Positions 10,127 to 21,700 of a stretch of 64,000 bases of DNA are shown here, piece after piece. Position numbers and translations under genes: made by a program. Numbering within the stretch: position 1 is the first letter of the stretch; each line of letters begins with the position of its first letter. A model generated the notes under the pieces. The model did no database searches, had not been told where the DNA came from, and saw only the letters and a program-made list of their open reading frames with translations. The stretch is from Pratylenchus scribneri (Eukaryota > Nematoda > Chromadorea > Rhabditida > Pratylenchidae): assembly GCA_030063045.1 (NCBI GenBank), contig JAQSEB010000016.1, positions 186,001-250,000 of the forward strand. The letters run 5' to 3'.

Positions 10127-11081
10127 TTTGGGTTAATATAATTAAATAGTTTTTTTTTAATATTGCTAAATTATTTAAATAGATATTAAAAAATTAATTA
10201 TTTAATTGTAGAATATTTTAATGTTTGAAAAACTAATACATATATAATAAATTTGAAAGAATTAGGTCCATAGAGATTAGAGGTTGTGAAAATTTTAAGA
10301 ATGAATTTTTTGCCGAATTGTTAATTTTGAATCCATTGGAGTTTGAAAATATTTTTTATTGAATTCCAATTTTATATGTCTGTACCTATGAAGAACTCTT
10401 TCCAATATAAAATTTGTAATTAAGGCATTTTTAAAAAAAATAAATAATAATGAAGAAAATTCGTAGAAAATATGGAAAGTGATTGATTTAAAAATGTTGG
10501 CTTTGAATGACTGAATGGAGTGAATATTGGTTAAATTCAAATAATAGAATTCTCTCCAATCCCTTTTTGAAAGGGGAATATTAAAAATGTTTGCATTTGT
10601 ATCCAGGCAATTTTCCCATTTTTTTTATATATTTTTTAATCTCATTTGGCATTGATGGGAAAATTCCAAATTGTTGATTCCATTCTATTGCATATTTCCT
10701 TACTATTATTTTCCATCCATATTTAATCCAAAATTGCTCAAATGCCACTCTTTGATAAAGAAAAATTTTATAATTCAAATATATTCCCCGAGGCAATTTT
10801 CATAAATTATTTCCAACTCAATTTCCCTTTTCCCATTCATATTTATGATTTTTCCTCAATACCATTTTCATATTGTCTCCCACTTTTTAGCAGAAGACAA
10901 ATATTGGATGATTGGCTGGGAAATACTCAGCATAAAAGACAAAAAATTTTTTTGAATTTTTCATTCATTCATTGGAGCAAAGTTCAGTATAGGATTTGTG
11001 AAGGGCCAAATCATCATCAATAATTTCCTCGTTTTTGATCCTTTCTTCTTTTTTCTATTCAATTCCATTTATGCATATTGA
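10127..11081. other. Divergent intergenic region between SPRY genes A and B
   Basis: AT-rich sequence holding the start regions of both genes. A minus-strand frame at 10581-10796 (71 codons, aromatic and basic, with a KKYIKK-like stretch) is open but has no recognisable family or flanking splice context; it may be chance or a remnant. Nothing else is supported. Confidence 0.4.
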
Positions 11082-12614
11082 ATGCCGCCTTTTTCCAAAA
11101 ATTCACATTTGGCTGTCACAATTATAAATATTCTTGTGCTTGGATTTATTTTGGTCAATTTGATAAGAAAAATTGAAGAAAATGAAATCGATTCTAATTT
11201 AAACAAATTTAATACGACTGATTGTGGGCCAAAATTAAGTATTTCCGAAGATGGTCTCCGCATAAAACATTTGGGACCAAATATTGGTAAAAATATTGAA
11301 ATAAAAATTGAAAAACAAATTTTTAAAATTATATTAATTTTTAAGTATGGAATTCTGTTCGGGCCAAATTTCCAATTCCTCGATTCAATTTGAATGCTAA
11401 TAAATCCTCAATTAACTTCTATTTTGAAGTTCAAATTCTTGAAAAAAATGATAATATGTATGTTATTCGGGTGAAAAATTCATAAATTATTTAATTAATT
11501 TTTTTTCAATTTACAAATTTTTATGTTCAATAGGGATAATGGAATTGGCATTGGATTTTCATTGCAAGAATTTCCATTGGAAGGCAAATGGCTTGGCAGT
11601 GAAAATAATTCAATTGGAATTGATCAAAAAGGAGGAATGGAAGTTTTTGGATATTGGCAGAGATTTGTTGAAAATGAAAATGGATGGTTCCAAAAGGGAG
11701 ACTTTGTTGGAATTGGCATAATCAATTCTCCGAAAAATTCATCAATGAAATGTTTTGCCACACTAAATGGAGAATTGTTGGGTAATAATCAGTGTTGCAA
11801 AAAACGTCCTCGTCTTCGTCCGTCCTCTCGTCTCGTCCTCGTCTCGTCCCTAGTAAAGACGGACGAGAGGACGAACGAGAGACATTGAAAAAAATAGGGA
11901 CGGACGAGTGGACGGACGAGACACATATAAAAAAATAAGGACGGACGAGTGGACGGACGAGGAACATTGAAAAAAAATAGGGACGGACGAGTGGACGGAC
12001 GAGAGAAAAAGAAAGAAAAGACGAAAGAATAAGAGAAAAATACAAAGGAAAAAGAAGGTCAATAATAGCGAAAAGGGCATAAAATACATTATAAAACGAA
12101 GAGAGACATAAAAACATCTTCTAGAAGCGAAGTAAGACACAAAATATAACTTCCAGAAACGAAGTAGGTCACTAAAAATTAGGGAAAGACGAGAAAGGAC
12201 GGACGGAATGGACGGACGAATAAAAAATTGAAAAAGAAGGGACGGACGAGAGGACGGACGAGAGAAAATTGGAAAAAGAAGGGACGGACTAGAGGACGGA
12301 CGAGGTAACAGTAAAAAAATAAGGACGGACGAGGTCACATAGAAAAAAATAAGGACGGACGAGTGGACGGACGAGGAACATTGAAAAAAATAGGGACGGA
12401 CGAGTGGACGGACGTTTCGAATTTTTTGCAACACTGGTAATAATAAAAAAATATTTGTATATATTAAAAATTAATTTCAGGGAAGGCTGAAACACCACTA
12501 AATGACAATACTTTTCAAATTTTTCCAACTGTCACTTTGTATTATCCAGACGATTCAATACGCGCATATTTTAAGAAAGAAGAATGGCGTTTTAAACAAT
12601 TCGACAAACTTTGA
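11082..12614 (+). CDS. SPRY gene B with N-terminal signal/anchor, intact
   Basis: Exons 11082-11286, 11346-11457, 11534-11781 and 12481-12614 join with consistent phases (1, 2, 1) to 232 residues. Residues about 8-29 are strongly hydrophobic (LAVTIINILVLGFILVNLI), a signal peptide or signal anchor, replacing the coiled-coil and F-box-like exons of the sister genes. The rest is a SPRY domain: a segment with IPRFN and FYFEVQIL, then GIGIGFSLQEFPLEGKWLG, FQKGDFVGIGII, CFATLNGELLG, and a last exon ending FKQFDKL. SPRY domains bind protein partners. Secreted SPRY proteins are a known effector class (SPRYSEC) of cyst nematodes, so a secreted role is a reasonable but untested inference. The last intron contains a 647-base hAT-like insertion. 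Confidence 0.82.
11790..12436. mobile_element. Non-autonomous hAT-like element in the last intron of SPRY gene B
   Basis: Bounded by an 8-base duplication, GTAATAAT (11782-11789 and 12437-12444), with inverted ends CAGTGTTGCAAAAAA and TTTTTTGCAACACTG. The 8-base duplication and CAGTG ends are hallmarks of the hAT superfamily. The interior is made of repeats of GGACGGACGAG (about 11840-12000 and 12180-12415) flanking a purine-rich spacer; there is no transposase frame. Confidence 0.88.
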
Positions 12615-13346
12615 TTGGAAAAAAATGATGGAAAATATAATAACAATCACTTATATCCAATATTTTCAAATAGTATTTTTTACATTCATTTTATTCATTT
12701 TCTTTAAATAAAATTCACCATATATATTATTAAGAGCAGAGGGGAGATGAAAATTTATCGTTTTAAGCAAAATGAAAAATATTTTTATCCTTATATGAGG
12801 CTAATGCACTCAAAATTTAAAAGTCTTGCAAATTTTCTGAATAAATTTTAATTTGTGCGTTCTCATCAACAATTTCACCGTATTATTAAATGCTTGTACA
12901 GGTTTAAAAAATCGATAATTTATTTTAAAATTTGATATTAAAAAATTTAAATCTTTCCATAAATTTTTTCCCATTTTTTATCATCATTCTACCATGCGTT
13001 TAAAGGAAATTTATTCATGAATAGGTAAAAGAAAATTGTTTAATTTAAAGTATATTTTTTAATTGATTTATTCATGGAATTATTTATAGTAAGCTACAAT
13101 TTAGTTATATTTTTACAATTTTATTACTTTCCTTGATTACCATGCATTGTTTTTTGAATTTATGCTAACAGAAGTGGATAGGAAAATTATTATTTATACA
13201 AAGTCACAATTTTGAATCAATTCTTTTTATTTTTCATAATCTATCGAAATTTGGAATTAATATTAATTATCTCATTCATTTGATGAATTTATAAATTACA
13301 TACCTTGTTGAAAATTTTCTCTTCTTCTTTTAGCATCATTTATTAA
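12615..13346. other. AT-rich intergenic region
   Basis: Between SPRY gene B and the cysteine-rich peptide. No convincing frame, RNA gene or repeat was seen. Confidence 0.5.
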
Positions 13347-13573
13347 TCAATCCATGATGCAAACACCGGTCTCCTTGCAAACGCATTTGAATTGAGTCCA
13401 TGAACACTTCAAAGTTTCGCAACATTGGGAATCAAAGACGCATCCTGAGATTGTATTAAATTGAAAAACTTTCATTCGTTTTAGAATTTTTGTGCAAATT
13501 AATTAAACATTTTTTCAATTAAAATATAAAATTTTCATTAAAGACAAAAACTTACGTTTCCCGCGTTTCTTGC
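13347..13573 (-). CDS. Cysteine-rich mini-protein, C-terminal exons (partial model)
   Basis: The last exon (13347-13444) encodes a short segment with seven cysteines in the order C-x5-CC-x4-C-x6-C-x-C-x5-C, then a stop. It is preceded by an 18-base microexon (13556-13573) encoding KKRGKR-like residues. The microexon has a TTTTTAG acceptor and a GTAAG donor, and only one phase keeps the cysteine exon open. A basic stretch before a cysteine core suggests a propeptide processing site. The spacing with a central CC is reminiscent of knottin-type secreted peptides, but the family is unknown. I could not find the upstream signal-peptide exon. Confidence 0.55.
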
Positions 13574-14682
13574 CTAAAAATTGGATTAAATAAAAATAAA
13601 TAAATTATTATAAGATTCTAAATCTCTTCCTTCTTCCTTTATATCTTAGAATATTTTGATTTGTATTTTTAATTTATACGAAAAGAGGGAATTGTCAATT
13701 GTCAATTTGGAAAAGAATATTTTTAAATCAAAAAAATAATAATTAATTTTTTTTTTAACAATTACCTATTTATTTTAGCTTTATTTTAGATATGAAGGAA
13801 GTAAAAATTTGACAATAAAATTTATAATAAAACTAACAGTCCGAATCGATGGAAACCACATATATGGAAACTATAATGAACAATATGAAGATTAGTTGTT
13901 GTTTTAAATTCATATTCAGCCTTAATATTTTTTCTAAATTTTTTATTTATCAAAATGAAAAATGCATTTTGAAATGGAGCTATTTTAATATTGTTGAGGG
14001 GCGAAATAAATTGATTTTCAAATTTATGTACACATTTGTCATTCATTTTTATGCTTTTTAAATGGAGCTTTTGTTTGTGAAGAGTCAGTTTATTTAGGGA
14101 TTGGACCAAAGTTTAATCGTAATAAAATTCACATGACTTATATGGACATCTGCCATTCACTGAAATAATTTTTTAAATGCAGGTTATGTATTAGCCAGTT
14201 TATTTAAAGGATTGGACCAAAGTTTAAAGATAATAAAATTCCCGTGATATCCCAAATTCCCTTTCCCATTATTTCCAACTCCCAAATGTCAATGATAATT
14301 TTCTTTTTAAATTCAAATCCTTTTTTATTGACAGCAACTAACAATATTCCCATTGAAAGCAAATATATATTCAACTAATTATCTTGTGATGTTATGCTTG
14401 GCCCACTTAAGAGGATTATCCAGGCCATTTCACCAAATTTTGAATTAAATATCATAAATGAATATATGCATATTTGATTAAAAGCAAGAGAGATGTACAG
14501 AAAAGTTAACTAGTGAAATGCCATCCTTTATTTGCTATATTATCAGCCATTTTATTGTATAAACACAAATGTTTTTCATTCAAATTGTTGTGACATTGGA
14601 CGTTAACTGTTTATTTTATTTGCAAATCCCCCTCAAATTTTTGCAATTAGTGTATTATAAATTGGCTCCAATCCAGTGAAAA
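13574..14682. other. AT-rich intergenic region with a short duplication
   Basis: Two copies about 108 bases apart (starting near 14087 and 14195) share CAGTTTATTTA, GGATTGGACCAAAGTTTAA and ATAATAAAATTC. A minus-strand frame at 13822-14109 has no family signal. Nothing else was supported. Confidence 0.5.
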
Positions 14683-14689
14683 CATGCTA

Positions 14690-15417
14690 ATATTCATAAA
14701 TAAATCTGACATTCTACGAACATTCAAAACTAAACAGTAAAATTTCCAAAATCACTATAAACTGTGAAATTCCCCTTTTCTGCGAACTAATTTTTTTATT
14801 AAAAATAATTCGTAATTATTTTAATAAAATGAATTTCTGAACCCTCAATCATTTGCCGGATACCCTCACACTATTTAAAAGCAATTTGAATATAAATAAT
14901 AATTGCCGTGTTATTTTACCAGATTTCACAAAAACAAAAATTGAGCCATGTCCACGTACAAACTGTTGCTGTTTCTGATGATTTTTATGCTTGTAATGAT
15001 AATCATCTTGGATCCAGCAATGGCAACTGCACCAAGATGGTCAGTAACTTATATAAAACGAAGTCTTTTTTTCGAATCTTTTAGGATATTTTTCATATAG
15101 AACATAATTAATTGGGCGTTTGTTAAAGTTATTTCTAAAAGGTAGAAATAATATTCTGATATTTATCGATTTGGCAAAATAAATATTTAGATTATATTTA
15201 AACATAGTTTGAAATCAGCTAATTATAAAAAAAATAATCAATCATCTAAAATCGTTGGTAGTGATTTTGAGTGTTCTAATCAATTTCATTCAGAGTTGTC
15301 ACAAAAAAATATTCTATTCTTTCTAGCAAAAACATCACATTTTTATTGTTTCTTCCATGGCTTATCCTTTTTATACTTAATTATAATTTATATATATTTT
15401 CTTTTTTTTCAGCTGTA
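14690..15417 (+). repeat. Upstream/signal-exon segment present as inverted copy at 39620-40365
   Basis: This covers the promoter region, signal-peptide exon and intron of the 14948 gene. The minus strand of 39620-40365 is closely similar throughout, including ACATTC(T/G)ACGAACATTC, CCCTCAATCATTTGC and the complete first exon. Similarity stops at the 3' splice site. Confidence 0.88.
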
Positions 15418-15491
15418 GCCGTCCTAGAGGCTGTTGTTGCCCAACCAATATCAGAGAATGCCAACAATGCTGCCGAGCATTAGGTTTTTGA
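14948..15491 (+). CDS. Secreted cysteine-rich peptide, 56 residues
   Basis: Exon 1 (14948-15039) encodes a classic signal peptide of about 27 residues (core LLLFLMIFMLVMIIIL, then DPAMATA). A GTCAGT donor and a TTTTTTTTCAG acceptor frame an intron of 373 bases. Exon 2 (15413-15491) encodes the mature end with CC, CCC, C and CC clusters (CCSRPRGCCCP then ECQQCCRALGF). Eight cysteines in about 26 residues point to a disulfide-stabilised extracellular peptide. The family is not recognised; toxin-like or antimicrobial-like roles would be speculation. The locus has an inverted partial copy at about 39.6-40.4 kb. Confidence 0.75.
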
Positions 15492-15914
15492 CTGATTGAA
15501 TGCCTGAACTCATCGCAAATAAATCCGAACAAAATGAGAACAAATTAAAATGAACTGGAGAGAGAATCCAATTTTAAACAATTATAGCATAGGCTAGAAA
15601 TTAATCTATGCCAAAATCGAATCCATTTTATAATTAAAAAACATACGAATTTAGAATAAAATATCAGCAGAAATTGGATAGAATAAAAAGAACCAAAAAA
15701 TAATATAAAATTTGGTCGCATTTCGAATTTGAGCATAATATCAAATATAATTATCAAAAATTAAAATATTCAAGTAAATCAAAAAATATAAATTAATTGA
15801 GATTTTAGGATGTCATTTAACTATTATTTCGAATAAATTTAATGTGTAAATAAAAGCATACAAATTGATTCCCTTCTTTCTTCCTTTATTTTGTCTATCG
15901 TCATTTTCCCAATT
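15492..15914. other. AT-rich intergenic region
   Basis: 3' flanks of the peptide gene and of SPRY gene C, which converge here. An AATAAA-type signal is near 15520. No gene seen. Confidence 0.45.
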
Positions 15915-16873
15915 CTATTCTAGGATGCGTTCAAATTCTTTGAATTGCCATTTTTCCTTTCCAAAATTAACGCGAATTGAATTGCCACCACAGCACATAC
16001 TAAGAGCTGGAAAAAGCTGGACATTCGAAAATGTTGACGGCAATTCGATTTCTCCTATAATTTATTTTTTAAAAATTTTTATTTTAGCATTTTTTATAAC
16101 AAATTTTTCAATTTAACCGACAAATTGCCCTTCCAAGTGACAAAAATAATTCTTTCGGAATTTGGTCGTTGGATTATTCCAAGGCCAATCACATCGCCTT
16201 TTTCAAATAATCCGTAGCCATTTTCGAATCTCCTGTGTGTATCGTCAATCCAAACGTCGCAATTGTCCATTCCAATTGAATTTTTACCCCATCCAAGCCA
16301 TACGCCTTCCAATGGAAATTGAGGGCCGCAAAATCCAATTCGATGGCTGTAATTTTTGAATAATGCACAAATTATTTTAATTTGCTATGAGAGTATAAAA
16401 ATTACAGAGTCAATTTTTCGAGAATTTGCACTTCAAAATAGAAAGAAATTATTCGTTTTTTGATCCCATTTAATTTTGGAATTGGCAAAACAGCACGAAC
16501 GGAATTCGGCTCTAAAAAATAATTTATTAAATTAATAATAAGATTTTTAAATTTTATTTTTTATCCTAATTTTTGCAATCTTTTACCATGTGGACCAGAA
16601 TATTTGGCAACGAGTCCTTCGTCTGAAATATCCAATTTCGGCCCGCAATCCTCCTCATTCAATTTATTATTCATCATGGACTTAGAAAATTCATTATTTT
16701 ATTATTCTATTTTATTAAAAATATTTAACCTTTTTAATGCCATTTATCATGTTTTGAACATTTCTTGCCAAAAGGCCATTTGGCATTTTGGCCAGAAGAC
16801 CAAAAGCATTTTCCAATGACAATGAGTCGAACAATTCATTCAACAATTCGGCTGGCATTCTTTTTGAAGTCAT
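15915..16873 (-). CDS. SPRY gene C, F-box-like plus SPRY, probably frameshifted
   Basis: Exons 16730-16873 (start MTSKRMPAELLNELF), 16587-16680, 16406-16511, about 16118-16346 and 15915-16054. The coiled-coil exon of the sisters is absent and the gene starts within the F-box-like segment. The SPRY core shows PLEGVWLGWGKNSIG, FEKGDVIGLGII and FVTWKGNLS. The only GT donor at the end of this exon (after GTCG, near 16118) gives phase 0, while the last exon (ending FKEFERILE) needs phase 1. One base appears to be lost relative to the sister genes, so the last 46 residues may be out of frame. Divergently paired with gene D. Confidence 0.7.
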
Positions 16874-17635
16874 TTTTTGGAGTGTTGGAAGAATTTGAAA
16901 GAATAATTTATGAAATATGAATATCTATCTGTAATATTATGTAATGAATGTAAATAAAGTATATGTCGGCATAAATGAAAAATTCAAATTTTTGCCAAAT
17001 GGAATTTCACAAGCAATAATCCAAAAAAAATCATTCTATTGCCTTTGTTGCAAGGAATTGAATCCCCAACAATGTGAAGGGCATTATGGGAAAAAGAGGA
17101 ATGAATGAAAGGAATAATAATTATTAAGAATGAATAGAAGAAAATGCAAAATTAATTGGGTCATTGACATAGAGGAAGCACAAAGAACTATTCTCCTCCA
17201 TCAAAATTTCACATTTTAGATTTTATTTACTTTACTTTACTTACTTGACCAAATAATATTCAAATTTGTGCCATAGGCCTTTTCACATTCATCTCATCAG
17301 CAAATTTTCCATTTTTTAATCTGGGTATTGGCATTTGATGATTATTCTTCTTTTTGACCCAGAACCAGAATTGAAAATTCCTCTTTCACAAAATGATCCA
17401 TTTTTATTTTTTACTCCAATACCCTTCTCCTTCATTGGAAAGGATGAGAATATTATAAAAAAAGAGACGATTTTCACTCAACACTACATAAAAAAATAAT
17501 GAATTATGCGCCTATTTTTATTCATTCCAATTTATGAAATTTATTATAAATTATATTATATTATTAAGTAAAATCTTCATTTTAATCAATTAATTAATTT
17601 AATTTAGAGAAAATAATTCAGCAAATTTTATTAAA
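16874..17635. other. Divergent intergenic region between SPRY genes C and D
   Basis: AT-rich; holds the start regions of the two divergent genes. I see no reading frame or RNA gene. Confidence 0.5.
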
Positions 17636-18296
17636 ATGGAACAACAATTCAATCATAAAATCAATGAAATGCAAAATGAAAATGAGAAGTTAAAGGAAGA
17701 AAAGAACAAACAAATTGCCAAATTGGTTAATGAAAAGAATAATGAAGTTGCCCAAATGAATGGACTAAATATTGGACTGAAAAAGAAGATTGTTGAAGTG
17801 GAAGAAGAAAATCGCGGATTGAAGGAAGAGATGGCAAAAATAAAGGCGTATATGAAGAAAGTATGTTAAATTAGAAAAATATTTTATTATTAATCCTAAA
17901 ATTTATTAAGAAAAAACTTTCAATTCCTCATCATGTATTGCCGGTAGAATTGTTGAATGAATTGTTTTGCTCATTGCCATTGGAAAATGCTTTTGGTCTT
18001 CTGGCCAAAATGGCAAATGGACTTTTGGCAAGAAATGTTGAAAAAATGTTCAATTGCATTAAAGAGGTGGAATATTTAAAGAAAATTAAATTAATTATGA
18101 ATTTTAAAGGCAATGAAAAATAATAAATTGAATTCTTCTGATTGTGGGCCAAGATTGTCAATTTCCGAGGATAGGTTAATTTTGAAGCATTCTGGACCAA
18201 ATAGTAATAATAAATGAAGAAATTGTAATAAAAATATAATTATTATTAAGGATGGAATTCTGTACGCGCCAAATTGCCAATTCCAGTATTAAATTT

Positions 18297-18536
18297 TGTA
18301 GAATATTGGAATATTGGATTGATATTTAAATAAGATTTGACCTTATATCCCATTGGCATAATATGTATTTCCCCTCTATATAAGCATTCCTCATTCCTCC
18401 CAAATCATCTCAGTCTCAGTCTGACCCAGTCTGTTGTTAATTTTATATTGAATTCCCAAATCTATTATTCATTCATTATTATTTATTCATTTATTTATTG
18501 GATAAAATATTAATTAAATTACATTCGGACATAACA
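18297..18536 (+). repeat. 5' LTR
   Basis: 240 bases, TGTAGAATATTGG to ACATAACA. It contains a TATATAAG box at about 18377 and a CAGTCTCAGTCTGACCCAGT run just downstream. Confidence 0.95.
18377..18384 (+). promoter_or_regulatory. TATA box in the 5' LTR
   Basis: TATATAAG within the 5' LTR, a plausible start point signal for the genomic transcript. Confidence 0.5.
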
Positions 18537-18537
18537 A

Positions 18538-18554
18538 TTGGCGCAGTCAGCCAA
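18538..18554 (+). promoter_or_regulatory. Primer binding site of the Ty3/gypsy element
   Basis: TTGGCGCAGTCAGCC begins one base after the LTR. The TGGCGCAGTC word resembles the tRNA-Ser type site of some insect gypsy-like elements; the priming tRNA was not verified. Confidence 0.5.
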
Positions 18555-18786
18555 AATCAAAATCAAATCATCAAAAGCAGTCGGCGAACAATTATCAAAA
18601 GTCAAAGAAAATTTTGAACGTCAAATCGATTGTGAATTGAAACTTCAAATCGATAAATTCAAATCAACACACAAGTTAAGCTTGTGCAGCTTCCATTTGG
18701 CAAAGTTAAATCGTCAATTCAATTCAGCCTATTCTTTTCTGTGTGATTAGAATTGAATCAATTGTGTATTGATCGGGCTTGGAAAA

Positions 18787-21700
18787 ATGGCAAACAATGC
18801 AGAAAACAAAATCAAGGCAGGGAAAGGCCCAGGTGCTTACACGCCAGAAATGTCATGGGAAAGCTGGTCTGAACGGTTTGAATTTTTCATCAAACTCAAA
18901 AGTGTGACCGATCCGGAGATAAAAAAGCTCTTATTCTTCTCGGAACTTGGACCGGTGTATGATGAGCTTCGAAGGATGGCCCAGCCGGATGATGTTCGCG
19001 AAATGGATTTTGATGAAATTACAAAATTAATGGATGAACGATTTGGAGAGGTTAAATCAATTGCGGCAAAAAGACATGAATTATTCAATGCAAAACAAGG
19101 AGGGCAGACAATAAGAGATTATTCCATTCAATTGAGGAGCTTAATTTCCAAAGCAGATTGGGGGAAGGACAGCATTGACATGTGCCTTACCGCCCTATTT
19201 ATCAATGGCATCAAGAATGATACAATTCGAGCTGAGCTAATCAAAAAAGGTGACAAAGATTTAAAGTTCAAAGACGCCGTTGAATTGGCTGTAATTCTTG
19301 AACAATCAAGTGTTGATGCTCATGCCATTGGCTCAAATTCATTCAGTGCAAAAGGGGAAATTGCCAAAATTTCAGCAGCCCCAAAGCAAAAGAATGCCAA
19401 GAAAATTGAGAATGGAAATTGCTATCGTTGTGGAAATACTCAACATTGGTCAAACAATTGCCCGCACAAAAATGACAAGTGTAATAAGTGCAAAAAGGTT
19501 GGTCATTGGGCTAAAATGTGCAAAACCAAAAGTGATGGAAATGACAATTGGAATAAAGGTTCAAATAATGGCAAATCCTCTAAAGGAGGAAAAGGCATTA
19601 ATCAGATAAATGTCGAAGAAGCCAAACAAAATTCCATTGCCAAAGTGAACAATGAATCGGTGCAAACTGGATTGGTGTCACCGAGGTTCATTGAAATGCA
19701 AGTGCACAATGGAATAGCACAATTCGAACTTGATCCGGGGGCTGATGTTACAATTATGAACAGCCAGGATTGGAAGCTCATTGGAAGGCCAAAATTGGAA
19801 CAAAAGAGAGGTTTATTTGCATATGGAGGAATTCCAATCGATGGAATAATGGGAATTGCAAATGTCAAAGTTGGCTATAATGGTGCTTCAATTCAATCGG
19901 AAATTTATGTGGTCGATGGCCAAAGGAAGAATTTATGCGGCCGACCATGGATCCAAGAATTGCAAATTGATTTGAACAAAGCTTTTGGAATTGGCACAAT
20001 CCAAAATATTTCTGTCAAAAATGAATTGAATTCCGTCCTGAACAAATATTCGGAGGTTTTCAAAGAAGGCTTGGGAACTTGCAGAACAAAAGTGGGGCTC
20101 AAATTCAAAGAAGGAGCACAGCCAAAATGTTGCAAGCCAAGGCCGGTGCCATATTCACTTCGATCAAATGTTGAACAGGTTTTAGACCAATGGCAAAAAG
20201 ATGGGGTGGTGACGCCAGTGGAAACGAGTGATTGGGCAACGCCGATTGTGATTGTACCCAAAGCAAATGGGCAAATTCGGGTTTGCGCCGACTATAAAGT
20301 CACTGTCAATCCATGGCTGGACATTCACCAATATCCAATTCCAAGATCAGAGGAATTATTTAGCCTATTGAATGGTGGCCAAAAGTTCACAAAATTGGAC
20401 CTCAAAGATGCCTATTTACAATTGCCATTGGATGATCAAGCAAAGAAAAGCCTGACAATTTGCACATACAAAGGATTATTCCAAATGAATCGATTGCCAT
20501 TCGGAGTTGCCAGTGCGCCTGCCATTTTTCAACACAAAATGGAGGAAATATTACAAGGCATTGATGGTGTTGGTGCATTTTTTGATGATGTTGTTCTCAC
20601 TGGAAAAAATGACACCGAACATTTGCAAACATTGGCAAAAGTCCTGGAGAGATTTCAAAAGAATGGACTAAAATTGAAGAAAGAAAAATGTCAATTTATG
20701 CAAGAAAGTGTCGAATATTTGGGGCACAAAATTGACAAAAATGGCATTCGAACTTCGGAGAAGAAAATTGAGGCAATAGAGAAGATGCCCGCTCCGAAAA
20801 ATCTGAAAGAACTTCAATCATTCCTTGGATTGGTGAATTATTACAGCAAATTTGTGCCGGCTATGGCAACAATTTCTGAACCACTCAATGAATTACGCCG
20901 AATGGGAGTAAAATGGAAATGGGGAAGTGGGCAAGATAAAGCATTCAATGAAATTAAAGAAATGCTAAAATCCAGTGAAATATTGGCCCATTATGATCCA
21001 GAGAAGCCACTTTACTTGGCCGCAGATGCATCAGATTATGGCATTGGTGCAGTCTTGTTCCATAAAGATAAAAATGGAAAAGTCGGTGTAATTGCATATG
21101 CGTCAAAAACATTGAGTATGGCCGAACGAAATTATGCACAAATTGAAAAAGAAGGAAGAGCCATAATATTTGGCGTGGAAAAATTCAAGCAATATCTGCT
21201 GGGCCGAAAATTTATACTCCAGACGGATCATGAGCCATTGAAGAAAATCTTTGGGCCAAAAGGCGAAATTCCAGTTGTTGCTGCGAGAAGACTTCATCGC
21301 TGTGCATTGATTTTAATGGGCTATGATTTTGACATGGAATATGTGGCAACAAAGGAGTTTGGCAACGCCGATGGATTGTCAAGACTGCCTAGCCCAGAAA
21401 TTGCTGAAGTGCATAAAGTCCAAGCAGAAATAAAGGAAATTCACGAAGATACACTTGGAAAGTTATTGGTCACAGCCAAAGCAATTGCAGAAGAATCGAA
21501 AAATGACAATGAATTAAAATTGGTCATCGATTGGATTGAAAAGGGCTGGCCGAATAAAATTGAAGAATCATTCAAGCCATATTATTTGGCAAGAAATGAA
21601 TTGGAAATAATTGAAGGATGCATAATGTTGGGATGCAGAACAGTGATTCCGAGAAAATTCCGCCAAAGAATGCTTCAAATTTTACATTCAACTCATCCTG

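Noticed and set aside
10581..11023. Short frames 10581-10796 (minus) and 10742-11023 (plus)
   Set aside because: No family features, no conserved splice context and no copy in the other divergent intergenic regions. Left as chance or remnants.
11722..12528. Minus-strand frames with repeated SSVHSSV/RPSTRPS words
   Set aside because: They lie inside the hAT-like element and reflect its tandem repeats; the element is in an intron and has no transposase.
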